From: Bacteroidota bacterium
GTDB taxonomy: Bacteria > Bacteroidota > Bacteroidia > CAIKAF01
DNA length: 64,000 nucleotides
NCBI GenBank assembly: GCA_023432985.1
Contig: JAEZEQ010000007.1
Coordinates: forward strand, 1 to 64,000
Direction of reading: 5' to 3'
Below, in pieces: positions 24,928-33,238 of this stretch; position 1 is the stretch's first letter; the number at the start of each line of letters is the position of its first letter. Below the pieces are notes generated by a model. The model did not search any database. It had not been told where the DNA came from and was given only the letters and a program-made list of their open reading frames with translations. The position numbers and the translations under genes are program-made.

Positions 24928-25822
24928 GATATTGAATATTGCCCTGTGTGAAAGTTATAAAATATATGCCTGACTGCAAATGCGCAAGGTTTAAAACCGT
25001 GTGTTGATTGCTGATTTTCCCCCCTAAATGCAACTTTCCTTGTATATCTCTAATTGAGAATGACCCGTTTTGAGCGCCCTCAATATGCAGGAATTCCCGG
25101 CACGGATTCGGATATAAGGAAATGGAGGGCTTTTGCCATGTATGGGTACTGAAATAATTAAAACTTAGATTGTCGAGACAGAAATATTGTGGGGTATTGA
25201 TCCCAAAAGCACCGGTATCAGAAGATGTGTAGAAAAAGGAAATAGAATCGGCAAAGGGTATATGCACTTCTTTCCAATCACGCAATATAAAATCTTCACT
25301 ATTGTTACTGGATCTGAAATCGGCCAAATATATATTGTTTGTATCCGTTGCAACCCGATCGATCCAGCTAACCGCATGGAGAATAAAAAAATCGGGATCA
25401 TCTCCGCTTAAACCTCCGAATTTTTTCGAAAATCCACTGCCGAACTTCATGTCTAATCCGGCATAGGTAGTGTTGTTTACATAAAAGGAGAGACTGCCTT
25501 TACCGGGCAATTTTACACCTCCCGTGTAATAATGCACCAGATAATTTTCCGATCCGTTTGCCCCGGAACCGGCCCATGAGCTGTATTGATTGCTATAGCC
25601 GGCCGTGGTGGAATCGCTATAATTCGAAAGAGCAAAACCCTCCCAATAATCCCAACCCATAGAATTGTCGAAATAGGAATAAAACTCGACCTGGTTAAAA
25701 TGTAGTAAGGTGTCAATAATCACAGTATCCGGAGGCAGGCCGGGCTGTTCGAAATCTACAGAAATTTGTGCATGCACAGAAAAGGGTAAAAGAAGACCTA
25801 AAAGTAAAATTGCTTTTTTCAT
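24905..25822 (-). CDS. DUF4465 (BtuH-like) protein with T9SS tail
   Basis: 305 residues: signal peptide (1-18), a DUF4465 domain (about 35-215; WEGFALSNYSDS, GYSNQYSSWAGSGANGS, CLDNLSFNYF) and a type A T9SS sorting tail from about 232 (SLYPNPCREF). DUF4465 proteins of gut Bacteroides were described as the B12-binding surface protein BtuH, where they are lipoproteins. Here the lipid anchor is replaced by a T9SS tail. The start overlaps the stop of the receptor gene by 4 bases, so translation is coupled. Domain call is firm; the B12 role is inferred from the family and the riboswitch. Confidence 0.85.
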   Translation of the reverse strand: MKKAILLLGLLLPFSVHAQISVDFEQPGLPPDTVIIDTLLHFNQVEFYSYFDNSMGWDYWEGFALSNYSDSTTAGYSNQYSSWAGSGANGSENYLVHYYTGGVKLPGKGSLSFYVNNTTYAGLDMKFGSGFSKKFGGLSGDDPDFFILHAVSWIDRVATDTNNIYLADFRSSNNSEDFILRDWKEVHIPFADSISFFYTSSDTGAFGINTPQYFCLDNLSFNYFSTHTWQKPSISLYPNPCREFLHIEGAQNGSFSIRDIQGKLHLGGKISNQHTVLNLAHLQSGIYFITFTQGNIQYHEKIIKH

Positions 25823-27675
25823 TTTTTGATATGTATTAATAGATGTATTCCGGTTTGAAAAGATATACCCGGCATGGGCCTGAGGGCAACCACTTCGTAG
25901 TATTGATTGAAAATATTTTGTAGGGTAAGGAAACTTCGTATGCTTAGTTTTTTCAATGGGAAAGAATAATTTGCCGTAAAATCGCCGGTAGTATAAAAGG
26001 GTAAAAATTCCGAATTGTCGAAGGTGGTAAAGCGTTTGGAAGTAAAACGTTGATTGTATCCCAGATTTAGGTTCTTCCAGGAATATTGCAAATTAATTCC
26101 GGCCAGATGCTCGGGCGTATAAATGAGATTTTTTTTGTGCAAAGAAGGGTTGTCGGGACGAATAACGCGGGCATGCGTATAGGTATAATGTATGTGCACT
26201 CCGATTTGATGCGCGCCGATAAGCCAATCTTGCTTTATAACCCATTCCATTCCCAAGCCTCTAGTTTGATCTATATTTTGCGGACTCCAGTAACTGCCCT
26301 GAGGGATCCAAACAATGCGATTTTTAAGCAAATTTGCAAAAGCAGCTGCCGAAACAAAGGTGTTTTTATGCGAAAAAGTGAACTGAATATCCGAAGCAAA
26401 GCCGTCTTCGGGCAGGAGATGCGGATTTCCTCCCGGATTCCAATACCTGTCGTTCATGCCGGGAGCCCGAAAAATTCTACCATGTTGCATAGAAATGGCG
26501 AAGCCTTTGGGAAGTTTATATTTTAAATAAAGTTGGGGGTTAATATTGACATATTTTTCTTGAATATAAGAGGGTTTAATAAATATACGTAAGTTTAAGT
26601 TTTTCTTGTTTTCGTATATATATCCAATACTTGCGTGAATAGAACTTTCCCGATGCAAATAGGTAGTATTAAATCCGTTTTGAAATTGGAATTGCAAGGA
26701 TGAAAAGAGCAGGGATCGGGGAGATATATGGTAATTGTATTGTATATCGCTGATAAAGTTCAGGAAAGACATATAGGAATTATTGATCAGATTGTCGTCG
26801 GAGAAGCGCAGGTCTTCTGCGAAAACAGCTTGTTTTATGTGGAGTTTATGTTTGTTTTTTGCGAATTGATATGCGATGAGACTGCGCATGAATCTATCCT
26901 TTTGCTTTGCATGTGTTTCGGCGCTATAGAGGGCTGCGGGCACTTGCCTGTCGGCGTTGCCAAACCAGGCGGCTATACGCAGGGAATGGTATTTGGGGAA
27001 ATAATAGGCATAATCGGCGCGGGCACCGTAGTGCAAAGTTTGGGCATGTTCTCGCTTGCGGAAGGCTAATCCTTTTTCTTCGGCATTAGGAATGGGAAAA
27101 TTATTTTTTGCATATCGGTTGTAGGCGCTGAAAGAAAAGACTTGTTTGGAAGAGGAGAGGTTCAGCGCGAGAGATTGGGAAAAGTCGAGATAAGTACCTC
27201 CGCTTAGGTTTAGGCTAAGGCTGTTTTCTGTATCTGAATTATTAGATAAAATCAGTGCACCTCCTGCACTTGCCAGAGCCGAGGGGTTATTAATAGTTCC
27301 GGGTTGCCAGCTGCTTTTTTCGAAGCCGGTGGCGGGAAGCAGAGAGAAGTCTATAGTGCCTAGGGTATTGTTTTGCAGGTTCAATCCGTTCCATAATACG
27401 CCCGTATGGTGGGCGCTCAGAGATCGGTGGCTGATGGTGGCTATATTGCCCGGACCGTAATTTTTTATAAATACACTATTTTGGCGAGAGAGTATATCGG
27501 CCATACTTGCTTCCGGAAAAGCGATGAATGTGGATTTGGGAAAACTATCCCGGGGAATAATGGCGTGAGATGCAGCATAATAGTCGACCAAGACTACTTT
27601 TTTCAAGGTGTCTTGTGCATGTAACCCTAAGGTTAAAAAGCCGATCCATATAAGATATATACTCCTTCTATTCAT
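25819..27675 (-). CDS. btuB: TonB-dependent receptor, probable cobalamin transporter
   Basis: 618-residue outer-membrane receptor: signal peptide, plug domain (about 50-160, with HRSLSAHHTGVLWNGLNLQN and GTIDFSLLPATGFE) and a 22-strand-type barrel. The size matches BtuB. It is the first gene behind a cobalamin riboswitch and is followed by DUF4465 and BtuG-like genes, which makes B12 or a corrinoid the likely substrate. No separate TonB-box motif could be pinned down. The inner-membrane B12 transporter (BtuCDF) is not in this window. Confidence 0.85.
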   Translation of the reverse strand: MNRRSIYLIWIGFLTLGLHAQDTLKKVVLVDYYAASHAIIPRDSFPKSTFIAFPEASMADILSRQNSVFIKNYGPGNIATISHRSLSAHHTGVLWNGLNLQNNTLGTIDFSLLPATGFEKSSWQPGTINNPSALASAGGALILSNNSDTENSLSLNLSGGTYLDFSQSLALNLSSSKQVFSFSAYNRYAKNNFPIPNAEEKGLAFRKREHAQTLHYGARADYAYYFPKYHSLRIAAWFGNADRQVPAALYSAETHAKQKDRFMRSLIAYQFAKNKHKLHIKQAVFAEDLRFSDDNLINNSYMSFLNFISDIQYNYHISPRSLLFSSLQFQFQNGFNTTYLHRESSIHASIGYIYENKKNLNLRIFIKPSYIQEKYVNINPQLYLKYKLPKGFAISMQHGRIFRAPGMNDRYWNPGGNPHLLPEDGFASDIQFTFSHKNTFVSAAAFANLLKNRIVWIPQGSYWSPQNIDQTRGLGMEWVIKQDWLIGAHQIGVHIHYTYTHARVIRPDNPSLHKKNLIYTPEHLAGINLQYSWKNLNLGYNQRFTSKRFTTFDNSEFLPFYTTGDFTANYSFPLKKLSIRSFLTLQNIFNQYYEVVALRPMPGISFQTGIHLLIHIKK

Positions 27676-27691
27676 ATTGCCATTTTCAAAT

Positions 27692-27738
27692 AAAAAACGG
27701 CATAGAATGTCCGGAAAGACAGGACAAGATCAATGCCG
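27692..27738 (-). terminator. Riboswitch expression-platform terminator
   Basis: On the minus strand CGGCAT (27738-27733) pairs with ATGCCG (27703-27698), with further pairing inside (TGTCC/GGACA), then six T. It lies between the cobalamin aptamer and the receptor ATG at 27675, so it would stop transcription before the operon. Confidence 0.8.
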
Positions 27739-27739
27739 A

Positions 27740-27925
27740 CTTTATTCCCGAAGTGCGGTTATGTTATTCATGCTTTGGCAGGTCTTCTGACTTATCTCTG
27801 TATATACGCCTTCCCAAAAATTCAGTGGCATTTTGTATATACGTAAAATGAGAATTACAGCAGCGGGTACTGTTTCGGATTCACACCGAATTCCCTCTTG
27901 TATTGTGTTATTTACAATACCAAAA
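27740..27925 (-). ncRNA. Cobalamin riboswitch
   Basis: Read on the minus strand, the leader has the B12 box AAGTCAGAAGACCTGCC (27793-27777) and upstream the conserved core GGTGTGAATCC..ACAG..CCCGCTGCTGTAA (about 27885-27855). The downstream hairpin with a T-tract suggests control by premature termination when cobalamin is bound. It governs the receptor gene and the four overlapping or closely spaced genes behind it. Confidence 0.95.
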
Positions 27926-27930
27926 CAGGG

Positions 27931-27938
27931 CAAATATA
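27931..27938 (-). promoter_or_regulatory. -7 element of the B12 operon
   Basis: TATATTTG on the minus strand is a perfect TAnnTTTG and lies immediately upstream of the riboswitch aptamer, as expected for its transcription start. No convincing -33 element was seen. Confidence 0.6.
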
Positions 27939-28071
27939 GGTTTAATAAATGGAATAATGCTTTTTTGTGGAAATTTTTCGAAACGTTTTGCCGACAATTT
28001 CCTCAAGTGTTAAGGAGAGAGAAAAGAGAGCATTTATGCATTACAATTTCGTTTTTCTAATAAATCTTGTA

Positions 28072-28079
28072 TATTTTTG
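28072..28079 (+). promoter_or_regulatory. -7 element of the 28096 gene
   Basis: TATTTTTG fits TAnnTTTG and ends 16 bases before the ATG. The -33 region is T-rich without a clear TTTG. Confidence 0.5.
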
Positions 28080-28095
28080 TGTAAAATAATCGACT

Positions 28096-28674
28096 ATGAA
28101 AGCAATTAATTTAAGTGTATTGTTAGGCCTATTGCTTGGTTTAAGTAATATGTCTTGGGGGCAGGCCTTTAGTAAAGGCGACGTGACTATGTCTGTGACT
28201 CTTGGTGCATCTCATTTTTGGCATTTACGAGGCGGCTACTATAGTCCGGGTCCCGGGTATGTATGGGGGGGGGGCGGCTTGTCTCCGGTATCAGGGAATG
28301 CATTTTTTACGATGGAATTTGCTCCGGGTAGATATGTAGGAGCTGGATTCTTTGCAGGGATAGGTGGTTCTGCATTTGGATGGGGAAGTATCAATGTGCC
28401 GGTTGGTGGATTTGCGAATTTTCACTTTTACCAATTAATCGCCGATAAAACGGGAAATGATATTCATGCCGACAAGCTGGATATTTATGCCGGATTGAAT
28501 ATTGGAACCGGATTAGGTTTCTGGCCGGGCTTCTCATCTCAACGTGCAAATGCTATTATTTTTGGGGGACCAACAGCTGGTATTCGTTATTACTTTAAGC
28601 CGAATATTGCAGTAACGGGCGAACTGGGTTATGGTAAAACTCTGTTTTCAGCCGGATTAACCTTTAAGCTATAA
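28096..28674 (+). CDS. Secreted porin-like hypothetical protein
   Basis: 192 residues with a signal peptide (cleavage after about 23, MSWGQA), a Gly- and aromatic-rich segment, and alternating strands ending in a hydrophobic C-terminal strand (LFSAGLTFKL). That pattern suggests a small outer-membrane beta-barrel. No specific family was recognised. It is a single gene with its own promoter and terminator and faces away from the B12 operon. Confidence 0.8.
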   Translation: MKAINLSVLLGLLLGLSNMSWGQAFSKGDVTMSVTLGASHFWHLRGGYYSPGPGYVWGGGGLSPVSGNAFFTMEFAPGRYVGAGFFAGIGGSAFGWGSINVPVGGFANFHFYQLIADKTGNDIHADKLDIYAGLNIGTGLGFWPGFSSQRANAIIFGGPTAGIRYYFKPNIAVTGELGYGKTLFSAGLTFKL

Positions 28675-28695
28675 GAAAATAACTTGTAATTGTAT

Positions 28696-28730
28696 TGCCG
28701 TTTTTGCTCAGCAGAAACGGCATTTTTTTT
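28696..28730 (+). terminator. Intrinsic terminator of the 28096 gene
   Basis: TGCCGTTT (28696-28703) pairs with AAACGGCA (28715-28722) and a run of eight T follows. Confidence 0.9.
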
Positions 28731-28752
28731 GTGGGGATACCTCTAAAATCAC

Positions 28753-28780
28753 AAAAAGCCGTCCCATAAATGAGACGACC
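28753..28780 (-). terminator. Possible terminator of the pseudouridine synthase unit
   Basis: On the minus strand GGTCGTC (28780-28774) pairs with GACGGC (28763-28758) around an A/T-rich loop, followed by five T. It lies about 120 bases after the end of the 28899-29555 gene. Confidence 0.5.
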
Positions 28781-28898
28781 TTTTGCGTTTACCAACCCTT
28801 ATTGGATACAAAATTAGATGAAAGTTTATTTAAAACAAATTTTTAAACAAAAAAATAACAAAAATGGGCAAAATAGTTTCCATTATGTTTTTAAAACG

Positions 28899-29555
28899 CT
28901 AACCATCAGGCGTTTTTCTGATTTCGGAAAGACTGGATCGACTTAAAAAAGTGAGAGGAGGCTGATTGTTTTGCATTGTTAATTCCAGTTTATAGCAGAT
29001 AAGTTCGATTTTTTTGGGCACAGAATCCTCGCCATTATATAAGGTATCGCCCAAAATGGGATATCCTGCAAAAGCCAGTTGCGCGCGGATTTGGTGGTAT
29101 TTTCCGGTAAGCAATTCCACTTCCAACAGGCTGTGGGTACTGTAGCTGGCTTTGGTTTTTACCCTCAGGTGAATGGCTTTATACCCGGGTTTGGGTGAGG
29201 CCGAAATCTGTGCTTTAAGGCTATGAGCCGACTTGGCATGATAGTGGGTTAAAAATTTAGGACCCTTATACAGTCCCTGAACATGGGCCAGATAATATTT
29301 TTTCCAGGGAGAGTGTTTGGTGCCACTCCATTCCGACAATAGGCTTTTCTTTTTGGTGCAAACGAGCAATCCCCCTACCGGCTTGTCGAGCCTGTGCGGC
29401 AATCCCGCATGCAGTTGCTTTTTGTTGGGATAGGTTTTCTTGAGATAGGCGGCAAATTGCTCGAGCACAGCGTCGGGTTCTCCTTCGCTAAGCATGCCGG
29501 GAGCTTTGTCTACTATGGCGAAATTATCGTTTTCGTAAATGATGCTTGCTTTCAT
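28899..29555 (-). CDS. RluA family RNA pseudouridine synthase
   Basis: 218-residue enzyme that isomerises uridine to pseudouridine in RNA. The active-site motif is HRLDKPVGGLLV with the catalytic Asp at residue 57. The conserved C-terminal segment ELLTGKYHQIRAQLAFAGYPILGD is also present. There is no S4 domain, so it is a short member of the family; which rRNA or tRNA position it modifies cannot be told. Its start overlaps the stop of the upstream hypothetical gene by 4 bases. Confidence 0.92.
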   Translation of the reverse strand: MKASIIYENDNFAIVDKAPGMLSEGEPDAVLEQFAAYLKKTYPNKKQLHAGLPHRLDKPVGGLLVCTKKKSLLSEWSGTKHSPWKKYYLAHVQGLYKGPKFLTHYHAKSAHSLKAQISASPKPGYKAIHLRVKTKASYSTHSLLEVELLTGKYHQIRAQLAFAGYPILGDTLYNGEDSVPKKIELICYKLELTMQNNQPPLTFLSRSSLSEIRKTPDG

Positions 29556-30943
29556 TTTGTGAGATTATATTCTACCCATTTTAAAGGCAAAACCTGGTTT
29601 AATTCATTTTTCGGGTCGCCGTTAATCTCCTGAATCATGCTTTTTAGTTTAAGATTAATCGATTTTTGTTTCGTCCCCGAGTTGAGCATAAATTCATAAT
29701 ATAATTTTAAGATGGGAATCAGAGGGGCAAATTTAGAGGTGTTTTTGTGTTTAGATTTTTCCATATTCATCATTTCCCTTTCTGCCGTTGCATAATCGCC
29801 TTTTTTAAGATAATAGATATAGAGTAAAATTCGGTGATATAATTTCAGGTGCGGATTATGCAGGGTCTTGATTTCATTAATGCTTTTCTTCAGTTTTTCA
29901 ATTTCATCCAAAAAAAGATAGGTGTTGATTTTCATGGCTTGAAACTGTTCGTTTTTATTGAAATTGGGATGCCTTTTTTCGGTAAGTAGAAGCACCTCTT
30001 TGGCTTTGGCATAAGACTCCGACTTCAAAAGCATACTGAGGTAGTTGAAATGGATATTGGGCGAACCTATGGTTTCGGGTAATTCGGGGGCATTTAGAAT
30101 GGAGTCGTATAAAAGACCTGCTTCGGCATATAAACCTTGTTTGGTGTATTCGGTAGCTAAAGCGCCTTTAATGGCAATTTGTTCGGTCGTTTTAAAATAA
30201 AAAGGCGGTGTTTTTTCCAGTAATTCCAGTGCCTGTTTCATGGATAGGAGAGCTTTGTCTCCCGAAGTTTTGAAAGCCATGGCTTTGGTGTAGAAATAGG
30301 CGCCGATAGGCGAATTATGCGATAGCAGATCTATGGAAATTTCCTGCATAGGTTCCGTTTGAATCAGAGGCAGTCCGGCACTCATTTTCAATTTTTCGAA
30401 AGAGGCTTCCATGAATTGACTATAGTGGAATTCTTCGGAAAATAAGGTTGTAATCAGATTTTTTTGAGTAATAACCCGATTTTGGAGCAAGTTTAATTTT
30501 GCCGAGAAAGGTATGGGCATTTGAAATTCCACCAGATAATACCATCGGTTAATTTTGAGCAAATCAATCCATGCCGACTTGGCCTGAGCGCCCTCAAAAG
30601 CTTGCTTTGCATATCGTTCGGCAAGATCATACATTCCGCGTTTAAGGCACCATTTGCTCATTTCGTAGAATACAGAATAACTTTCGTTAAGCGTGGTATC
30701 GAAGCTACTTTGGGAATAAATGAACAGTTCGAACTTCTTTTTCAGCAATTTCTTTTCGGCCCGAAGCAGATAATCCTTTTCGGCTCTGTATTTTTTGCCA
30801 TACAACAGCTGAAACACCATTTCTTTATCTTGCTGTTTTCTCAAAATACGAAAAAGCGCTTTGGATTTACTTCCCTGAGGAAGGCTTTTCAGGAAATCGG
30901 CCGCTTCTTTAGGGCTACAGGGAGAAATTAATATAGACACCAT
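29552..30943 (-). CDS. Hypothetical helical-repeat protein
   Basis: 463 residues, almost entirely alpha-helical, with regularly spaced pairs of helices suggesting TPR-like repeats; no signal peptide or membrane segment. I do not recognise the family. It overlaps the RluA-family gene by 4 bases (ATGA), so the two are probably translated together. No function is proposed. Confidence 0.75.
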   Translation of the reverse strand: MVSILISPCSPKEAADFLKSLPQGSKSKALFRILRKQQDKEMVFQLLYGKKYRAEKDYLLRAEKKLLKKKFELFIYSQSSFDTTLNESYSVFYEMSKWCLKRGMYDLAERYAKQAFEGAQAKSAWIDLLKINRWYYLVEFQMPIPFSAKLNLLQNRVITQKNLITTLFSEEFHYSQFMEASFEKLKMSAGLPLIQTEPMQEISIDLLSHNSPIGAYFYTKAMAFKTSGDKALLSMKQALELLEKTPPFYFKTTEQIAIKGALATEYTKQGLYAEAGLLYDSILNAPELPETIGSPNIHFNYLSMLLKSESYAKAKEVLLLTEKRHPNFNKNEQFQAMKINTYLFLDEIEKLKKSINEIKTLHNPHLKLYHRILLYIYYLKKGDYATAEREMMNMEKSKHKNTSKFAPLIPILKLYYEFMLNSGTKQKSINLKLKSMIQEINGDPKNELNQVLPLKWVEYNLTK

Positions 30944-31148
30944 TTCACAGAATCAAATATTTAAATATTGACAAACAGTTTGTTATAATCAAATGTGATC
31001 TGTTTTTCATCATATTACGTTTCACAAATATATGATTTTTGGGTTTGAACTGATATGAGATTTGTTCAATTTTGACTTGCCTGTAACCACAATTACAACC
31101 AACAACTAAAAAAATGATTCGGACTATGTTCCGAATTTTTTTTTGCCT

Positions 31149-31484
31149 TTAATCTTCCTCAAAATAGGTGATGATTGCGTCTTTAATCAGCTTATGTTGT
31201 TGAATGCCCGTAAGATGTGGAAGTTTTTCTGTGGCTTCCCAATGTGGCCAGCCATCTTTATCTTTACCCAAAAAGCTGTAATAACCGTAGGGTTCGAGCA
31301 GGGAGCAAACGGCAATATGCATGACCTCCATTTTTTGCTGTTTCCCGAGTTTTATATATCCTTTTCCAAGCTCCTGCAAGCCGATTAGGAATAAAATCCC
31401 CTCCACTTCGAAGTCCTGATCGAATTCCAGATTCAGCTTTTTTACCAGGTTATTCCATTTAACATTTAAATCATCTGCTGCCAT
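31149..31484 (-). CDS. Conserved hypothetical cytosolic protein
   Basis: 111 residues without signal peptide. It has a helix-rich N-terminus (VKWNNLVKKLNLEF), the stretch EGILFLIGLQELGKGYIKL and a Trp-containing segment (KDGWPHWEATEKLP). I have an impression of similar small proteins in other Bacteroidota genomes but cannot name the family. It is divergent from ricT, 78 bases away, and has no function assigned. Confidence 0.7.
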   Translation of the reverse strand: MAADDLNVKWNNLVKKLNLEFDQDFEVEGILFLIGLQELGKGYIKLGKQQKMEVMHIAVCSLLEPYGYYSFLGKDKDGWPHWEATEKLPHLTGIQQHKLIKDAIITYFEED

Positions 31485-31498
31485 GCGGCAAATTTCAT

Positions 31499-31506
31499 TA
31501 TTTTTG
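31499..31506 (+). promoter_or_regulatory. -7 element of the ricT-gldH unit
   Basis: TATTTTTG fits TAnnTTTG, 56 bases before the ricT ATG. The -33 element is not clear. Confidence 0.4.
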
Positions 31507-31562
31507 TCGATTGTATTACATTTAATGCATAATAAATTTTAAATTACCGTTATTCATATCAT

Positions 31563-32759
31563 ATGGGTTGTAGTTCGTGTTCAAGTGGAAGAGGAAATTC
31601 GGAGTCTTTGGTTCCAGCCGGTTGCGGCAATAAAGGGTCTTGTGGGACCGGTGGCTGTAATAAGCTGAATGTTTTCGATTGGTTGGGAGGGATGGAAGAC
31701 GCCCGTGTAGAAAAATTTCCCTGGGTCGAAGTGCGTTTCAAAAATACGCGTAAAGAGTTTTATCATAATAGCGAAAATCTGCCTTTGGCTGTTGGCGATG
31801 CCGTGGCTGTGGAATCGAGCATAGGTCATGATATCGGAATTGTTTCTTTGACCGGGGAATTGGTGCGCATGCAAATGAAAAAATATCATGTGAGCTGGAC
31901 AGAACCCGGGCGGAAGATTTTCAGAAAGGCGAAGCCGAATGATATTGATCGATGGAAAACGGCGATGACATTGGAAAAAGATGCCATGATGCTTTGTCGC
32001 AAGTTTGCCGATGATTTGAAGCTCGATATGAAAATCAGCGATGTGGAATATCAGGGAGATGGATTAAAAGCAACGTTTTTTTATATTGCAGAAGGCCGTG
32101 TTGACTTTCGGGAATTGATCAAATTATTGGCCAGAGACTTGCGGGTTCGTATAGAAATGCGTCAGATTGGTTCGCGTCAGGAGGCCGGTCGCGTGGGCGG
32201 AATTGGGGCTTGTGGAAGAGAATTGTGTTGCAGCTCATGGCTCACCGATTTCAGATCGGTAACCACCACCGCAGCACGTTATCAGCAATTGAGTATTAAC
32301 CCGCAAAAATTGGCCGGACAATGTGGCAAATTGAAATGTTGTCTGAATTTCGAACTGGAAAGTTATATGGATGCACTGAAAGATTTTCCGAAAAGTAACG
32401 TAATCCTTCGTACCCGTGAAGGTAATGGTGTTCATGTAAAAACCGATATCTTCAAAAGAGTGATGTATTTCGCCTATGAGGAAAGCATGCATGTGTTTCA
32501 TCCGCTGCCGCTTAGTCGCGTTAAAGAAATCATGGAGATAAATGCCAAAAATGAATTGGTCGACAATCTTATGGGAGATACGCCAAAACCCGAATCGAAA
32601 AAATTTGCAGCCGAAGCCTTATACTCTAATGTAATTGAGGAAGATAGTCTCACTCGTTTCGATTCGAAAAATAAGAATAAGAAGAGAAATAAGAAAAAAA
32701 GACCGCAACAACGAAATAGAAATAATCAAAAACCCAATGCTGACAATAAAAAATCATAG
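31563..32759 (+). CDS. ricT: PSP1/RicT family protein
   Basis: 398 residues, Cys-rich at the N-terminus (MGCSSCSSG, CGNKGSCGTGGC) and with the PSP1 core. Its key stretch, GGIGACGRELCCSSWL followed by GQCGKLKCCLNFEL, supplies the conserved Cys residues. In Bacillus RicT (YaaT) binds iron-sulfur clusters with RicA and RicF and affects RNA processing. The C-terminus is a basic tail of Lys, Arg and Asn (about 370-398). Downstream gldH overlaps by 23 bases. The family is clear; the role in this organism is inferred. Confidence 0.88.
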   Translation: MGCSSCSSGRGNSESLVPAGCGNKGSCGTGGCNKLNVFDWLGGMEDARVEKFPWVEVRFKNTRKEFYHNSENLPLAVGDAVAVESSIGHDIGIVSLTGELVRMQMKKYHVSWTEPGRKIFRKAKPNDIDRWKTAMTLEKDAMMLCRKFADDLKLDMKISDVEYQGDGLKATFFYIAEGRVDFRELIKLLARDLRVRIEMRQIGSRQEAGRVGGIGACGRELCCSSWLTDFRSVTTTAARYQQLSINPQKLAGQCGKLKCCLNFELESYMDALKDFPKSNVILRTREGNGVHVKTDIFKRVMYFAYEESMHVFHPLPLSRVKEIMEINAKNELVDNLMGDTPKPESKKFAAEALYSNVIEEDSLTRFDSKNKNKKRNKKKRPQQRNRNNQKPNADNKKS

Positions 32760-33231
32760 TATATACTTGCTGTTTAGTTTTATTTGGCTGCTATTCAGTT
32801 CTTGCGATAACTCAGTGGTATATGAAAAATATGCCGATTTCGACGAACAGGGTTGGCGTGCAGAAGACAGTCCCCTTTTTGACGTGGAAATTAAAGACAC
32901 ATCCTTAGCCTATAATCTGATTTTTAATGTACGCAATACCAAGGAGTATGGTTATAGAAATCTATGGATTTTAATAGAAACAACCTATCCCGACGCAACT
33001 TTCTCTAAAGATAGTTTGAATTTGTTTTTAAGCGATGAAAGCGGAAAAGAATTGGGAAAATGCAGCAGCAGCATGTGCGAAAATGCCTTTTTGGTCAACA
33101 AGCAAGGCCCTGTGAAATTCAAACATCATGGCGTTTATTCATTTCGTATCGAACATTTAATGCGCGCGGAAGGCGGAGTTTTGAAGCATATACGAAATGT
33201 AGGAATACGTCTCGAAAAAAGCATAGACTAG
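32737..33231 (+). CDS. gldH: Gliding motility lipoprotein GldH
   Basis: 164 residues from the ATG at 32737 (MLTIKNHSIYLLFSF); the open frame starts earlier, inside ricT. The lipobox FSSC puts the lipidated Cys at 23. The mature part, starting DNSVVYEKYADFDEQGW, matches the GldH pattern. GldH is one of the lipoproteins required for gliding in Flavobacterium. It is followed after 7 bases by a class A penicillin-binding protein gene, an order common in Bacteroidota. Confidence 0.88.
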   Translation: MLTIKNHSIYLLFSFIWLLFSSCDNSVVYEKYADFDEQGWRAEDSPLFDVEIKDTSLAYNLIFNVRNTKEYGYRNLWILIETTYPDATFSKDSLNLFLSDESGKELGKCSSSMCENAFLVNKQGPVKFKHHGVYSFRIEHLMRAEGGVLKHIRNVGIRLEKSID

Positions 33232-33238
33232 GTTTATT

